A DNA stretch of 64,000 nucleotides from Ilex aquifolium (GCA_951799425.1 OX637402.1:10196001-10260000), one strand, 5' to 3'; positions 33,179-45,364 are shown, numbered from the stretch's first letter. A program made the numbers and translations. The notes: a model not told the origin generated them from the letters alone.

Positions 33179-34795
33179 TGCTTGATTTATTTCCTTGTTG
33201 TTCCTAACCTCTTAACATTCTCCCTCAATATGTAGTATGATGTGTGTATGAAGGGGAGTGTCACTCTCCTTTGGGACGATGTCAAAAGAAAGGGCAAGGG
33301 AATGGCGGAAAATAAAGTGTGCAAATGGGCAAAAATGCTTCCCAAGCGCAAAAAGACTTTTGCGTGCCGTGTTTTACTTGGAGGTACTCCAAGGTTGTTT
33401 CCTCGGGGAAGGATGTGAATCGTTTTGAAAATGATTTCGGTGAAAAGAATGTGTAAAATCTTTTGTGGTTGAAGTTTGGGTTGTGAGTTGAGTTGTGATG
33501 AATTTGAAAGGAAAACAAGTGTTGGCTAATCCAAAGGGTTCACTCCAATGGGGATACCAAATCAACTTGAAACCTTCCTCCAATGGTGCATAAATGAACG
33601 ATTGATTCGTGGGAAGTGAGAGACTAAATGGAAGTGAGGCTCCAAGCATAACCCGTGACAATGCCTACGGGATATCAAGGACTCACACTCCGGTCCACAC
33701 TCGACCCAGTCAAACTGAACCATTGTACACCGAGGGAAGGAAAAGGGATGAGTTGAAATGGCATACCTAAAGGGAGGTCTCCCTTGGATTAGCCAACTTT
33801 TAGATTTAGCTAATCATGATTAAAAGAAAGACAACAATGTAAATGAAAGACATTCTAGAACAATAAAGATTCTAACTCAATAAGTGCAAGAGAAGCATAA
33901 ACTAGAAGAGAAAACATTCAATACCCATTTAAAGCTAAGATATTTAAGAACATGGAAGCATTAATGGTGAAAGCTTTAATGGAAGATTAAACTTCCAAAC
34001 CACTTGAAATAAATGGCATTAAATACTTTGAATAGAGCTTAGAAGATCCTTACATGAAAATGGAAGACAATGCATGGAAGAAAATGTAAAAATCTCTACT
34101 TCTCTCTCTAACACTATTCATCCTCTTCCTAGAGCTTCTGTCTCTCTATATTCTCATGTGTATTACAATGTATCCTCTGTATTATGGTGTATCTCCCTCC
34201 AAAAAGTCCCTGGAGAGTCCCATAGCTCAATGATGTGATCTCCCTCCATAGGTCTGCCAATAGGGGGGGCTGGACAGGGTGGTGCAGACATTGTCTGCAC
34301 ACCCAGCATCACTCTCTTCTCTCTCCTCATTGATCACCAAGGCCCCAAAAGTCCAATGTGAGATGTGCAAAGGGGTATCCATGGTATTGGAAGAGTCAGA
34401 CCACGTGGGAGATTGTCTTTGGTGGGACCCTCAAGGCAGCAGAGAATGGCAGCAGAATCTAGGTTGTTTCAGCAGAGTGTACTGGTACGGCGTACCGATA
34501 CTTCGAACTCCAGTAGCCTCAGCGTACCGATACAGCGTACCGATACAGTTTCTCTGGTTTTCTGATCTCTTGACTTCCTCTCCTCCTGAGCTGTCTTCAA
34601 GCCCTTCTTTCATCGTCATTCACCTCAAACCATTTGGGAAGGCTTTAAGAAGCACCATTTATCACTTCTTTACCTGCAACACCATAAATCTTTGTTAATA
34701 GCTCGAGTAGCACAATTCCACTCATTTAATCCCCAAAAGCAAGTGAAAAGGAATGTATTAGCACACATGAAATATGCAATGTTTTGTGCCAATCA
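33179..34795 (-). repeat. K right LTR (5' LTR in element orientation)
   Basis: 1617 bp, TGCTTGATTT to GTGCCAATCA on the + strand. It contains a partly decayed GTACCGGTAC palindrome cluster (34480-34550), sequence related to the J, H, G and N LTRs (such as GGTTCACTCCAATGG), and the microregion GGTGCAGACATTGTCTGCAC. Confidence 0.88.
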
Positions 34796-35204
34796 ACTAT
34801 CCAAAAATCAGCTCAATCGGAGTTAGGAGTTAAAAGTTATGGCTAAAATACTAAGATTGTGTTAACTTCCTTCATACCAGAATGCTTTCTAAAATGTGTT
34901 TTAAATCCGGAATACTTTCTAACTTCTAATACATCCCATATTACATTTCCCAAGGTTTCTCAACCTTCTGGATTCAATGGAGGACATATTTTGACATAAA
35001 AACATTTAGAAACTTACCAAATCACCTTTCTCAAGTATAAACACCTTCGAAACTAAGTTTGGCTTGAAAGTCTATTCGTCCAAAACTCAAACATCAGGAT
35101 CAATCTTTTAACAACGATTAAAGGTTTCTACAATAATTTTATTCATCCTAGGAGAAATATTAATATGATATTATTCTTATTTAATTCTAGTACGAGGTCT
35201 TACA
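34796..35204 (-). repeat. M LTR fragment
   Basis: Related to 50186-50603 of I (AAAATTTATGGCCAAAATAC-like phrase, CTCCGGAAT.CTTTCTAAC, and the TTACA end). The rest of this LTR should lie to the left of K and outside the window. Confidence 0.7.
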
Positions 35205-36102
35205 ATCCACCCCCTAAACGAAAGTTTCGTCCTCGAAACACAATCATCGATTTAGCCTATCTAATTCTCATTTGGCCATGATGTCTCCACTTCTATTCAT
35301 CCTTTAAGCATCGAATCCAAGATTAAAATAGAATATCATGTCCTAATTTTAAATCCATCCCTTCATCTTATACCTTCATTACATTTAGTGAATTCCCCAA
35401 GTTTACATTCATTCACTACTTTCGATTATTCTTTATACTCAATAATTACATGTGATTGTCTAAACTAATTCCATATCATGCATAACTACTAGATCTTCAA
35501 CTTATTGCCTTTTCATCAAATGTCATTTCTATTTTGAATTTACCACTCATTTAAACAAAATCTCATGTTTGCTTCTTACATGTTGCTTATCCATAAGCAT
35601 ATCAAAACAACTCAAATGCAATCCCGCTAATAGGATTACTCATTGTACCTATACTCAAATTATGGTATAATCTAAAACTTAGGAATGCCATTACGGCAAG
35701 ATCTACACCGATTCTTTAAATAGATGCATCATTCTTAATGACTTTGTTTCTCACTAGACTAGATGGACACTTATCAATTTCTATGGTTCGATGGACACCG
35801 CAAGATTCCCAACAATTATAACCATCAAACTACACACCAAGTTTTTCAAGAGATTGAATCTCACTCTTCAAACTTTTAAGCTTTACATTCACCACTGTAA
35901 CCAAAATAATGGTTAATTCCACTAATATAAAATCTAATCCAATGGTTCGCTGCGCACTCTGATATAAATTATAATTCAATAATCATTAAGTAGAAACTCA
36001 TCTCAAGAGAAAAATTCTCATATGTTCACAGGGTCGAATGTAACTACTACAACTTAGTCAGACTTCCTAGATTTCCTTATTACATCTCTATAAGTTCGTT
36101 TC

Positions 36103-37959
36103 TGATGAGCGCATAATATTGCATATTTGAAGGGCTCATTACATGCATTATAACTCAACTTTTGCATTTAAATACTTAGTGTTAGCCAAAATTGTCAATA
36201 ATGTTGATATTTTGATGTTGCATGTTTTTATACCTTAAATCATGTATTTTATAACCTTGCAACTATGATGGATGTGTGGTAAAGGCATAGACACAATACA
36301 TGAAGAATTGGAGGCTTAAAAGTGAAAAAATCAATAAGGCATTGGTGCTTGGGAACAAGGGCATCAGCAGCCACATCATTTGGAAGCACTGCCTTGGTTT
36401 TCCTCCATTTTGGCCATGATCTACTCAGAATCAGGAAAATTTCAAAACATGAAAGTTGTAGATCTGGATGTCTTATATATTGTGTCCAAATTTCAGCTCA
36501 ATCCAACGGTGGGATCAAAAGTTATGCCGATTCTACCAAAACTGGTCCAGCGAAGCCAGATACCGCATTACTACCGGTAGCCGATTGCTTCTGGAGTTGC
36601 TGCTACCGCCGAGCTACCGGTAGCTGATTGCCCAGAAGCGACCAGAACGACTTCTTTCTTGCTCCACTTGCTTGAGGGTCCCACCTACACTTCTCCCACG
36701 CCTAGCCTGACATTTTATCCCTACAACCATGCCTCCCTTACACAAATGGAAGACTTTGGAGGCTTGACATTGAATGAAGAGGAGAGAGAAGTGGGCTGCC
36801 ATATGGGGTTGCAGGCTAGCCTGTCAAGACCCATCAACTCAGCCCCCTCTTGATGAGAGGTCTGCACATAGCTAAGGGGGAGCCTCATGCACGAAATTGG
36901 AAGTCTCCCACACACCATTATATTCAGCATTACACATTGTATGGGAGTTGGCTACCTAAGCTTAGGAGTAGATGTAGAAAGCTCCAAGGTTGAAGATGAT
37001 GAATAGTAATTTCGTTTTTGCATTTTCTTCATCCATGTCATTGTTGTAAGCTACATTCCTCTTGTAATCTTCATTTCTTACATTGTAATTTCCTTTATTT
37101 CAAGTATATTGCAAGTTAATTACATGTTCTTCATTTCACCATTTATGCTTTCAAGTTCTTCATTTTTAGCTTAAAATGGGTTTTGAATATTTCTCTTCAT
37201 AGCTTTAGATTTCTTGTTGTAAGTTAATTTTCATGCTTCATGTCTTCATTATATGTTTTTACATTATGCTTGTCTTTCATTTTTATGTATGATTAGCTAG
37301 GATTTAAGTTGGTTAATCCAAGGGTAAATTCCTCTTGGGGATTCCATTTCAACTCTTCTTCTTTCCTCCCTTTTGAGTCAAATGGTTCGGTTTGACGGGG
37401 TTGAGAGTGGATGAGTTGGTGAGCTTTTGATATTCCGTAGGCCTAGTCACGGTTTATGCTTAGATTACTCACCAATCTCGTCCCTAGTTTCCCCCGAATC
37501 AATCGTTCATTCATGCTCGATCGGAGGAAGGCTTTGAGTTGGCTTGACATTCCCATTGGAGTGAACCTTTGTGGTTAATCAACGCTTCCTTTATTTGCAT
37601 TTTCATTCACAAACCAAACACAAAACTCAAATACAAGATTTTACACTTTCTTTTCACTTTTGCAAAATCACTTTCACAAAACTCCCTTTCCTTCCCTGAG
37701 GAGATGACCTTGGAATATTTTCCAATTAAAACACACGACCACAAAAGACTCCTTTCGATTGGGAAGCATTTTTGTGCACACCGCATCTCATTCCATCTAT
37801 TTTGTTCATTCCACATTTCCATTCACATTTGTTGTTGCTCCTATATCTCTTGCATTATCCGGAGGGAGAGTAACACTCCCCCATCATTATAAGCCACATA
37901 CACACATTGAGGGTGAGGGTGATGTTACGAGGTTAGGAACAACGTTTTCCAATCAATCA
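36103..37959 (+). mobile_element. Element J: Athila-type solo LTR in M
   Basis: Target duplication gtttc at 36098-36102 and 37960-37964. Starts TGATGAGCGC, ends CCAATCAATCA. 1857 bp with no internal region, so it is a solo LTR left by LTR-LTR recombination. It carries CTACCGGTAG palindromes (36571-36580 and 36613-36624) preceded by the shared pre-promoter module (36440-36560). The ORFs inside are short and unsupported. Confidence 0.9.
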
Positions 37960-39120
37960 GTTTCCATAACTCGACCTCAAATTTCTAATCAAATTTGTAT
38001 TTACAACTCAATTATTAAATCAACAATCTACCAAGAGATTCTCGATTGTTAATACTTTAGATATTTTAAGTGTAGTTAACTAAGCCCATAATGAAATAAG
38101 ATTACCTAAGTAAAACATCATCAATGAGTATCTTATGTATGACCCTTCTAATCCATTAATATTTCCAAAGTAAATTTAATTAAATCTCCGTAATATTTTC
38201 AAACCAATTTTGCTAACTTCAAGTACGTGGTTATGAAAACACCCACTGGTCTGTTTAAGAACCAAAACCGCAATTCATATTGTTTTTCCATATAGGCACT
38301 CATTCGATGTTACTTCACCACATTTCTTCAATTGATCATATTTAAAAATTATACTATCTCATACCATCATACTCAAGAGGAGGAAAGAAAATGAGTTGAA
38401 ATGGCATACCCAAGAGGAGGTCTCTCTTGGATTAGTCAACTTAAAAGCTCAGCTACTCATTCTTAAAGCTAGGACAATAATGTAATGGAAGAACATTGAA
38501 GAGGAATGAAGATTTGAGCTAAGTTAATGCAAGAAAAGTACACTATAAGAAAGTGCATTTAAGACCCATCTTAAAGCTTGAAAATAAAGAACTTGAATGC
38601 ATTAATGGTGAAATCCAAAGTACAAGACTAAACTTAAAATGTGCTTCTAATAAATAACATTCAAGACACTAAACAAAGCTTAAACAAGTCTTACAATAGA
38701 TTACAAGGCAATGTATGGAAGAAAATGCAAAAATATTCACTTATCACTCTAGCACTATTCATCTTCTTCCATGGACTCTCTCTCTATATATTACAACGTA
38801 TATCTAACTCATGCTGAATAATCGTAAATCAAGCCTTCAAAAATGTTCATGAAGAGCTCCCATAGGTGTGTAGTAGGCCTTACACCAAAAAGGGGGCTGA
38901 TTTGATGGGCTGTTGCAAGCTAGGACAAGCATAGCCTTCCCCTCTCTTTTCCTTCCTCTTCTCTCTCCTCCTTATTAATGCCAAGAACTTCAAAGTCCAA
39001 GTAGAGGTGAGGGGAGGCCTGTGGATGTGTAAGGGATGTCAGGGGATTTGTTGGAGAAGTGTAAGTGGGACCCCCAAATGGCAGAGCTTGAGTTGCAGGC
39101 TGTCTGGGCAATCTAGGCAA

Positions 39121-39276
39121 ACCCTTCCGGAAGGTCGACACAAACCTTCCGGAAGGTTTGTGCATGAACAGTTAATTAAGGCAACCAACGGGCAAAACCT
39201 TCCGGAAGGTTTATTCCAGTAGGCAAAACCTTCCGGAAGGTTTCACGCCAGTAGATAAAACATTCTGGAAGGTTTT
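39121..39276. repeat. CCTTCCGGAAGG palindrome cluster, N LTR
   Basis: AACCTTCCGGAAGGTTT occurs repeatedly, with decayed copies CATTCTGGAAGG and, across P, CCTTCCAGAAGG at 41866-41900. P inserted inside this cluster. The same palindrome occurs in I's LTR (49917-50105) and in N's own interior (61900-62080). Confidence 0.88.
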
Positions 39277-40029
39277 TGTGACGCCCCAAAATCCGGGGGT
39301 CTTTTATTACCCGTTGACGACCCGTCAACCTGCGGAAATACCCGTGGATGTCGCTTAACCCGACACCACGTCGTTAACATTCCCCAAAGTCGGAATTATT
39401 GTCCATAGTTGTGATCTATGTTTCTTTAATCATTTAATTCAATCAAGGTCCAATGTACCCTAATCTACCTCAATTTTGGTCCATTTGTGTCATTGGAACT
39501 AAAGAAAACAAGGTCCAAATGCTTGGTGAAATAATTTCAAATTTCCAGATTTTTGGACTAACTACCGGTAGCTGTTTATTGACTACCGGTAGCTGGAACC
39601 TTCTGGACCAACGACTACCTGTTGACTACCGGTAGCTGTGACCTTTTGGTCTACGACTACCTGTTGACTACCGGTAGCTGTACCCTACTGGTACACGACT
39701 ACCTGTTGACTACCGGTAGCTGTACCCTACTGGTACACTACTACCTGTTGACTACCGGTAGTCAAAGGCAGTTTTTTTGCCCACTTCAATAGTTTTTTTT
39801 TCATTTCCAATCCAATTCAAACCATTCCAAACTCATCACAAACATACCTAATGAAGTTATTAACATAAAACATTGTTTGTACAAGTTCCATTACAATTAA
39901 TTCCATAATTTACACATCAAAATGGAATTTATACAAAAGTTTTACAAAAACTCGAACTAAGGCCACAAGCCGGCCCCCTTCATACTTGATGCTCTCCAAG
40001 TGAGCCATCTGCCGGTGCGAACCCCACAC

Positions 40030-41116
40030 CTGAAATGTTTCCCGTATAGGGTGAGCCAATGCCCAGTAAAGTAAACCCTACAAGGGCTACTCTCCCCCTA
40101 GATGCTCATGCTCATGTAACATTCATTTGCAAACAATCATTTCTCATAAGGACATGCATTCTAAGTTGGAATGCAACACCACCATGCCATGAATTGAGAT
40201 GACACCCACTCATGCAATTTAACCCGAGTCCTCTCCGACTCCTATAACACGATGCAATGCCAAAGTGTTTCATTTTATCATTTATGTTTACATCAATGAT
40301 ATTTTCAAAACTAGGGTCTTTCTTGGGATCGGAATTTTTCATGGACTCATACCAATGGTCTTCCACACCCGTACACTTTATGAGCTCTTATACCAATGGA
40401 GTGCACCCCCCAAATCACCGGGCCTTGCACCCGAGAGGTCATCATGCCTCTTCTTGCTCATCCCGACCCAATTTATCATGCAATCAAGCGGCTTAGCTGG
40501 GTCTTCGACCCAACTTCCCCAAGCCATACCGTCAATCACCAAGTGTGGTGTTGACATCAACCAAGCACACACACCCATGTAATGAGATGCTTCCGTGCAT
40601 ATGCAATGTCATGTCCCATTGCATACAACATAATGTTCAATATGCCAAGAACAACACATGAACAATTTCATCACATCCATGGTGAATTTATATCTTAAGC
40701 ATATAAGTACCATACTTATCTCAATGTTAATATATCAATACATGCATATATCAACAAACACATTTAATCACAAATCATATCATAAGCATACGATTCCACA
40801 AGTTGAACTTAAACATGTTATTTAAATTGGATCAAAACAACCATTCCATTCAAGCAAGGCATTTAATCAAACACCTTCTAGGCACAATTTATAAATCACA
40901 TAACATGCCTCAAATTTCCCCAAGTTACATAATAATTCACACGTAACTTCATATACCAAAGTTAAGCTAGAAATTAGATTAAGCCATTCCTAAGCTCACT
41001 TTTACATTTCTATAATCATAACCCTATATATTAAGGTCCATCATAGACATAACATATTAAACCTTTAGACTACCAACAACTAAGGAAAGATTACACCAAG
41101 GTAGGGAGAACCCTAC
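40030..41116 (-). other. Predicted LTR intron, P
   Basis: Donor AGAG|GTAGGG at 41117/41116; GGCTCACCC near 40050-40056 as branch-like motif; acceptor ACATTTCAG ending 40030. Length 1087 nt. Confidence 0.45.
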
Positions 41117-41415
41117 CTCTTGAAGTGTAAAACACCCGAATGACGCTTCAAGAACACTTCCCAAGCCCAAGAATTGATTTCCCCCAAATCTCCTCATTTG
41201 GATCTTCGGTGAAATCCCTTGTTCTTGGGGTGGTTGCGTAGCCCTCGTCGAGAGGATCGACTTTGACTCTTGGCTCGACGGATTCCGAGCGACGGAAGTC
41301 CGGGAAATCGCCGGAGAAGGCTTGAAGAAAATCTATTTTCTCTCTTTTCTCTCTCTTGGCCCGCCAAACAAGAACACAAGTGGCTAAAAAGTATGATTTT
41401 GTAGATATTTACCCC

Positions 41416-41423
41416 TATTTATA
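41416..41423 (-). promoter_or_regulatory. TATA box, P
   Basis: TATAAATA followed by GGGGTAAATATC, as in A, about 300 nt before the predicted donor. Confidence 0.6.
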
Positions 41424-42390
41424 GTTTTAAATACTCGGCCCGCGTCGCGCCACGTGTCCTTCGCTTAATCGGGTCCGATTTCGTCCCGAAACGATTTATT
41501 TGATCCTGGTTTAAGTTTAAATTAATTTTATTTGAACTTTAACTTAATTTTAAGGAAATTTTATAAAATTTATTTATGGGAACGTTCGTAAGGTAAATCG
41601 CCACGCAGTCGCCTCGAACGACGTGCAAACTCCGACTACTTCGGAATTCGACGAAATTTGACGGGGTGGCTAAATTTCACGATACGAATCCAACGGCGAA
41701 CTCCGTTTCCTCATCCGAGGTCTGGAACATGAGTATTTTAAATACACATTATGGTGGCAAATTACTATTTTGCCCTTTTCCTTTTTTTTTTTTGGAAAAG
41801 TTTAAATTTCCCGGGTTTTACAGTTTTGGCAGTAAATAGGCAGTCCAAGGCAAAACCTTCCAGAAGGTTTTTATCCAAACATTCTAGAAGGTTTTCAACC
41901 AACTTGAATTTTTCTTGGTTTCTTCACCCTCCAATCCTTCCTTTAAGCTACCCCCTCATCTTCATTGACTTCAAACACTTCAATAGGGGCTTAACTCAAA
42001 CCATTTACATCATTTTACCTGCATTTACACAAAACTCCTTTAAACCCCCACATTCTTATCGTTATATAATAACGTAATTATATTTTTCTGAAATGCAGAT
42101 ACGTGTGATGATGTACGCATGAATTATGTAGATTGTAAGAGTAGAAATAAACATGTTAGGTGAGTTAATAGGGTATGTATGGGAAGTTAGGAAGTATTCC
42201 GGAGTTCAAACACATTTTAGATAAATTTGGGTAGAAAGGATTTTGGACACTACCAAGTATTTGGACCATAACATTTTTACAGTAGACACTAGACTTCCAG
42301 GGCTAAAAAGTGTATTTTACGAAAATTTTCTAAATCGACCTCTAAATAGGCCAAAACTTCACTGGAAGTTCCAGCAGAAACAGGGAGTCC

Positions 42391-42535
42391 GTTCGAACGT
42401 GAAAGTCTGTTCGAACGACAACCGTTCGAACGTGAAAGTCCATTCGAACGGCCGTTCGTTCCAGTACTATTGTCTGATGGAAAAACAAAAGTACTGGGAA
42501 CAACTAACGTTCGAATGCCAATGACGTTCGAACGT
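42391..42535. repeat. CGTTCGAACG palindrome cluster, E 5' LTR
   Basis: Several GTTCGAAC cores (CCGTTCGAACG, CCATTCGAACGGCC, ACGTTCGAACG) lie just upstream of the TATA box. The 3' LTR cluster is at 56280-56392, with decayed forms such as CGTTCCAACG. Confidence 0.85.
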
Positions 42536-42587
42536 GAGTTACGCATCAGAGTATCAGATTTATGTTGGTTGGACCCTTTTCTCACCC

Positions 42588-42595
42588 TATAAATA
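42588..42595 (+). promoter_or_regulatory. TATA box, E 5' LTR
   Basis: CCCTATAAATACTT, then a leader with GAGGAAGAAAGAAAGA and the AAG|GTAGGGG donor about 155 nt further on. The 3' LTR box is at 56445-56452. Confidence 0.7.
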
Positions 42596-43727
42596 CTTAA
42601 GGACACCTCCATTAGCCCCATTTCAACATTTCTAACCCTAGAAAGTATTAGAGAGGAAGAAAGAAAGATAAAAACACAAGATCAAGGAGGATTTTCACAT
42701 TGAAGTGGATCAAAACTCTAATTCTTCACAAGAACACTAAGGAAGAAGGTAGGGGTTTCTTCTCACTCTTGTTCATTGAGGCTAGGGCTTATATATGTAT
42801 ATGTTTTGACTCTAAATCTTGGATATATGTAATGTAATCATTATTTCTTGATACCCTTGTAAATATTACCATGTTTTGAAGGAAGCTATGGTTGATAGCG
42901 ATGAAATCTCTTCTTCTTGTCTTGAAAACCCTAATTCTCAAGAAAAATGGGTTTTTCTCTCAATATTCATTTGTTCTTGATTTCAAAACTCTAGTGCTTT
43001 GTATTGAACAATAAAATGGTATTTTTGATGATCTCTTGCATATTTTCTTAAATTCTTCTATTGGAATAATACATGTGAACTTTGGGGATTTTTTATTTAC
43101 TTGGGATTTGAGAAATTGGTTGGTATTGTATCTCTTGTGTGGATGTTTGGATGAACATGGGTGGCTGTTAACCGGGTATCGTAGAGTGGGTAGATGCGTT
43201 TCTTACTCCGTGCGGGTTTGAATTTTTCCTACCACTCGTAGTGGGGTTGGTGCCTTGCGAGGACCAAACCATTATTCGCTCACGTGGTACCGAGGCTGAG
43301 GGTTAGTATACTATTCCTGGGTTGGATTCGTCATTGGCAATGCGTTGATATACGCCCTTTCTAAAGATTGATATCCTTGCGAGGATTGGGTGTGTGTGTG
43401 TGGGCTAAGATATTCTCGATGTGTTTATTCATGCGATGTCATACATCATACCTGAGATACATATACATAATGTGGGTAATTGTATATTGTGGTATACAAA
43501 TACAAGTTGTGGTTTGAGATATATTCTTTTGGGCGTAATTGTCATAGTTATCATATTCTTTTGGATGTAATAGCCATGGTTTGGCTTATTCTTTTGGGAT
43601 GATGTTGTAGATATTATGGATGATGAATGAAATTTTCTTTAAGCATGGATCTTATTAGTTGCTCTCATGATGTGAGTGGTTTTAAATAGTAATGTCATCC
43701 AAGGGGGATTTTGGGGCATTACAGGTT

Positions 43728-43739
43728 TGGTATCAGAGC
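43728..43739 (+). promoter_or_regulatory. E primer binding site, tRNA-iMet type
   Basis: TGGTATCAGAGC, four bases after the LTR end GGCATTACA. Confidence 0.93.
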
Positions 43740-43904
43740 CTAGGAATTAGGTCTTACATGGGAGTTGTAGATTATGGATTACCACTAGGGAGTTAGGACT
43801 AGGTTGAATGAAATTGTTGACTTAAATCTTATACAAGCCTTATGCTTTAGATTAAAGTGAGAGTTAGGATATCTTTTACATCCAGGAAACTAAATTGTGA
43901 ATTG

Positions 43905-44960
43905 ATGTGCAGGATGGAGGGTGAACGTGGACGTGGTGGCCAAGCAAACCCACCACCACCACCACCTCCCGATGCCATGAATGGCATTTATCAATGCTTA
44001 AGGGAGCTAACCACTCTGGTACAACACTAGAATGGAAACAACAATCACAACGGTGGGTTTCATCCCTTAGCCCATGAACTGGGCAAAGGGGATGAAAATC
44101 AAAGGATGGTAGTTCTTTGAAAATTTCTGAGGTAACGCCCACCTACTTTCCAAGGAAGCCCTAACCCTTTGGATGTAGATAAGTGGATTCACAGGGTGAA
44201 GAAAATGTGTGATGGCATGAGAGTTGCCGAGGATCTTCAGGTCGGCTTAGCTACATATCTGTTAGAGGGACAGGCAGACCATTGGTGGGACTCGGTGAAA
44301 AGAAGGAGGAACACTGACACGATTACTTGGGAGGAGTTTGATCAGATCTTCCAAGACAAATATTTTCCTAAATCAGTTAGGGACAAGATGATTGCAGATT
44401 TCCTCGTTCTACGACAGGGTAGCATGACGGTAGCCGAGTATGGGAGGAAGTTTGATGAACTATCCCGCTATGCCACAGAGTTCATATCTACTGAGGCTAT
44501 GAGGGACAAACGATTTGAGCAAGGCTTGAGGCCTGCTATCAGGGAGAAGCTTGTGGCTTATAAGATTTGGGACTATGGGGATCTTGTTGACAGAGCTGCA
44601 CTGGTGGAGAGAGACACGGAGGACAACCAGCGGCGACAGAACTTCGTGAGGGGAGGTCCGATCCGGACGGGTGCTAGCAGCAGTGGAGTGCAGAGGGCAG
44701 CACCATACCGTCGCCCAGACCAGGTGGTTAGACAGAGACTTCAGACAGTTCGAGGAGATGGGGTTACTCAGAATAGAGCAGGCACTGACCCGCGTCAATG
44801 CTTCGCATGTGGAGGTTTCGGGCACTACAAAAATAACTGCCCATCATTTTCAACAAAGACCAATCAAGCAGCAGGACAAGTAAATGCAAACAAGCCACCA
44901 CTAGAGAAGCCACTACAGTGGAGACTGTTAGGAGTTCTAGCCCCAGGTGGTGCAAATTAG
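43905..44960 (+). pseudogene. gag: E gag, broken
   Basis: The frame from ATG 43905 opens MCRMEGERGRGGQ with a seven-Pro run, like C and I. It is broken by TAG near 44027 and by TGA and TAA near 44118-44136. From 44169 it is open for 263 codons: IHRVKKMCDGM, WWDSVKRRRNTDT, KYFPKSVRDKM, LRQGSMTVAEYGRKF and the CCHC knuckle CFACGGFGHYKNNC. A further TAG ends it at 44960, just before protease in the same frame. Changes such as CGA to TGA fit deamination of methylated C. Confidence 0.88.
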
Positions 44961-45364
44961 GGAAGACTGTTTGCTTTGACCCAACCGGAGGAAGACGTTT
45001 CCAATGCAGTTGTGGAAGGTATCGTTCTTCTTTATAATTCTTGGGCCCGAATTTTATTTGATCCCGGTGCGACTCATTCATTCATACGCACTATATATGC
45101 TCTTAATTTGGGATTGGAATTTGAGAAGTTAGAACATGCCCTGAGTATTGACATGCCTACGGGAGAACGGTTGAATACTAGAAGGGTGTGTAGAGGTTGT
45201 GTGCTTCGAATTGGGGAGCAAGAATTAATTATAGATTTGGTTGCATTAGACATGAAGGGGTTTGATATAATATTTGGGATGAACTTGTTGTCCAATTTTC
45301 GTGCGGTAATGGATTGTTTTCGTAAACGGATTTCATTTCAATTACCATCCATTTCAGTTTCATG
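44961..45364 (+). pseudogene. E protease
   Basis: Continues gag's frame after the 44958-44960 stop. [14 protein letters not shown] active-site region (DPG, as in C and I), [18 protein letters not shown], and [13 protein letters not shown], the hydrophobic-hydrophobic-Gly end motif. The frame shifts after FQLP near 45350; RT continues in the frame starting 45362. Confidence 0.85.

Larger units (their letters stand above)
261..34795 (-). mobile_element. Element K: Athila-like Ty3/Gypsy element, - strand, split by D and truncated in the middle
   Basis: Its two LTR ends are 261-775 (3' LTR, left, cut by O) and 33179-34795 (5' LTR, right). The shared 515 bp differ at about 17 positions by my count, roughly 3%. 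A tRNA-Asp primer site lies next to the right LTR, with a gag remnant at 32155-32980. A purine tract and the acidic tail of an env-like ORF lie next to the left LTR. Protease, pol and most of the env-like gene are absent. D occupies 1150 to about 32150, and its own 3' LTR is missing too. One deletion probably removed D's 3' end together with K's centre. K sits inside the LTR of M, whose sequence resumes at 34796. Confidence 0.8.
34796..38383 (-). mobile_element. Element M: B-like non-coding chromovirus remnant, - strand, host of K and J
   Basis: 34796-35204 is the end of an LTR (closing GTCTTACA) followed by a polypurine tract at 35205-35219 (TTTAGGGGGTGGAT on the - strand). 35205-36102 and 37965-38383 match B's non-coding core in order (compare 14330-14560 and 15640-15840). 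J lies between. The left LTR is cut at 34796 where K inserted. The right side stops at 38384, where a truncated N LTR begins. No primer site or second LTR remains. Shared non-coding core with B indicates a real family of empty elements. Confidence 0.78.
39277..41822 (-). mobile_element. Element P: chromovirus-type solo LTR in N's LTR
   Basis: Target duplication gtttt at 39272-39276 and 41823-41827. TGTGACGCCCC to GGGTTTTACA, 2546 bp, one LTR only. Orientation comes from the TATA box on the - strand (41416-41423). Contains CTACCGGTAG palindromes (39559-39760), predicted donor 41116 and acceptor 40030, and a segment (40190-40580) related to A's LTR. It is a distinct family from A but clearly related. 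Confidence 0.93.
42039..43723 (+). repeat. E 5' LTR, internally deleted
   Basis: Matches the 3' LTR from the start, except that the segment equivalent to 59210-59703 is missing at about 43523. That missing part holds the predicted branch site, acceptor and micro-ORF. TATA box 42588-42595; predicted donor at 42748/42749; CGTTCGAACG-type palindromes at 42391-42535. Confidence 0.9.

Noticed and set aside
40265..40582. 105-codon ORF in P
   Set aside because: It matches the A LTR segment at 18340-18600 only in parts and with frame changes; no protein-level conservation is evident.
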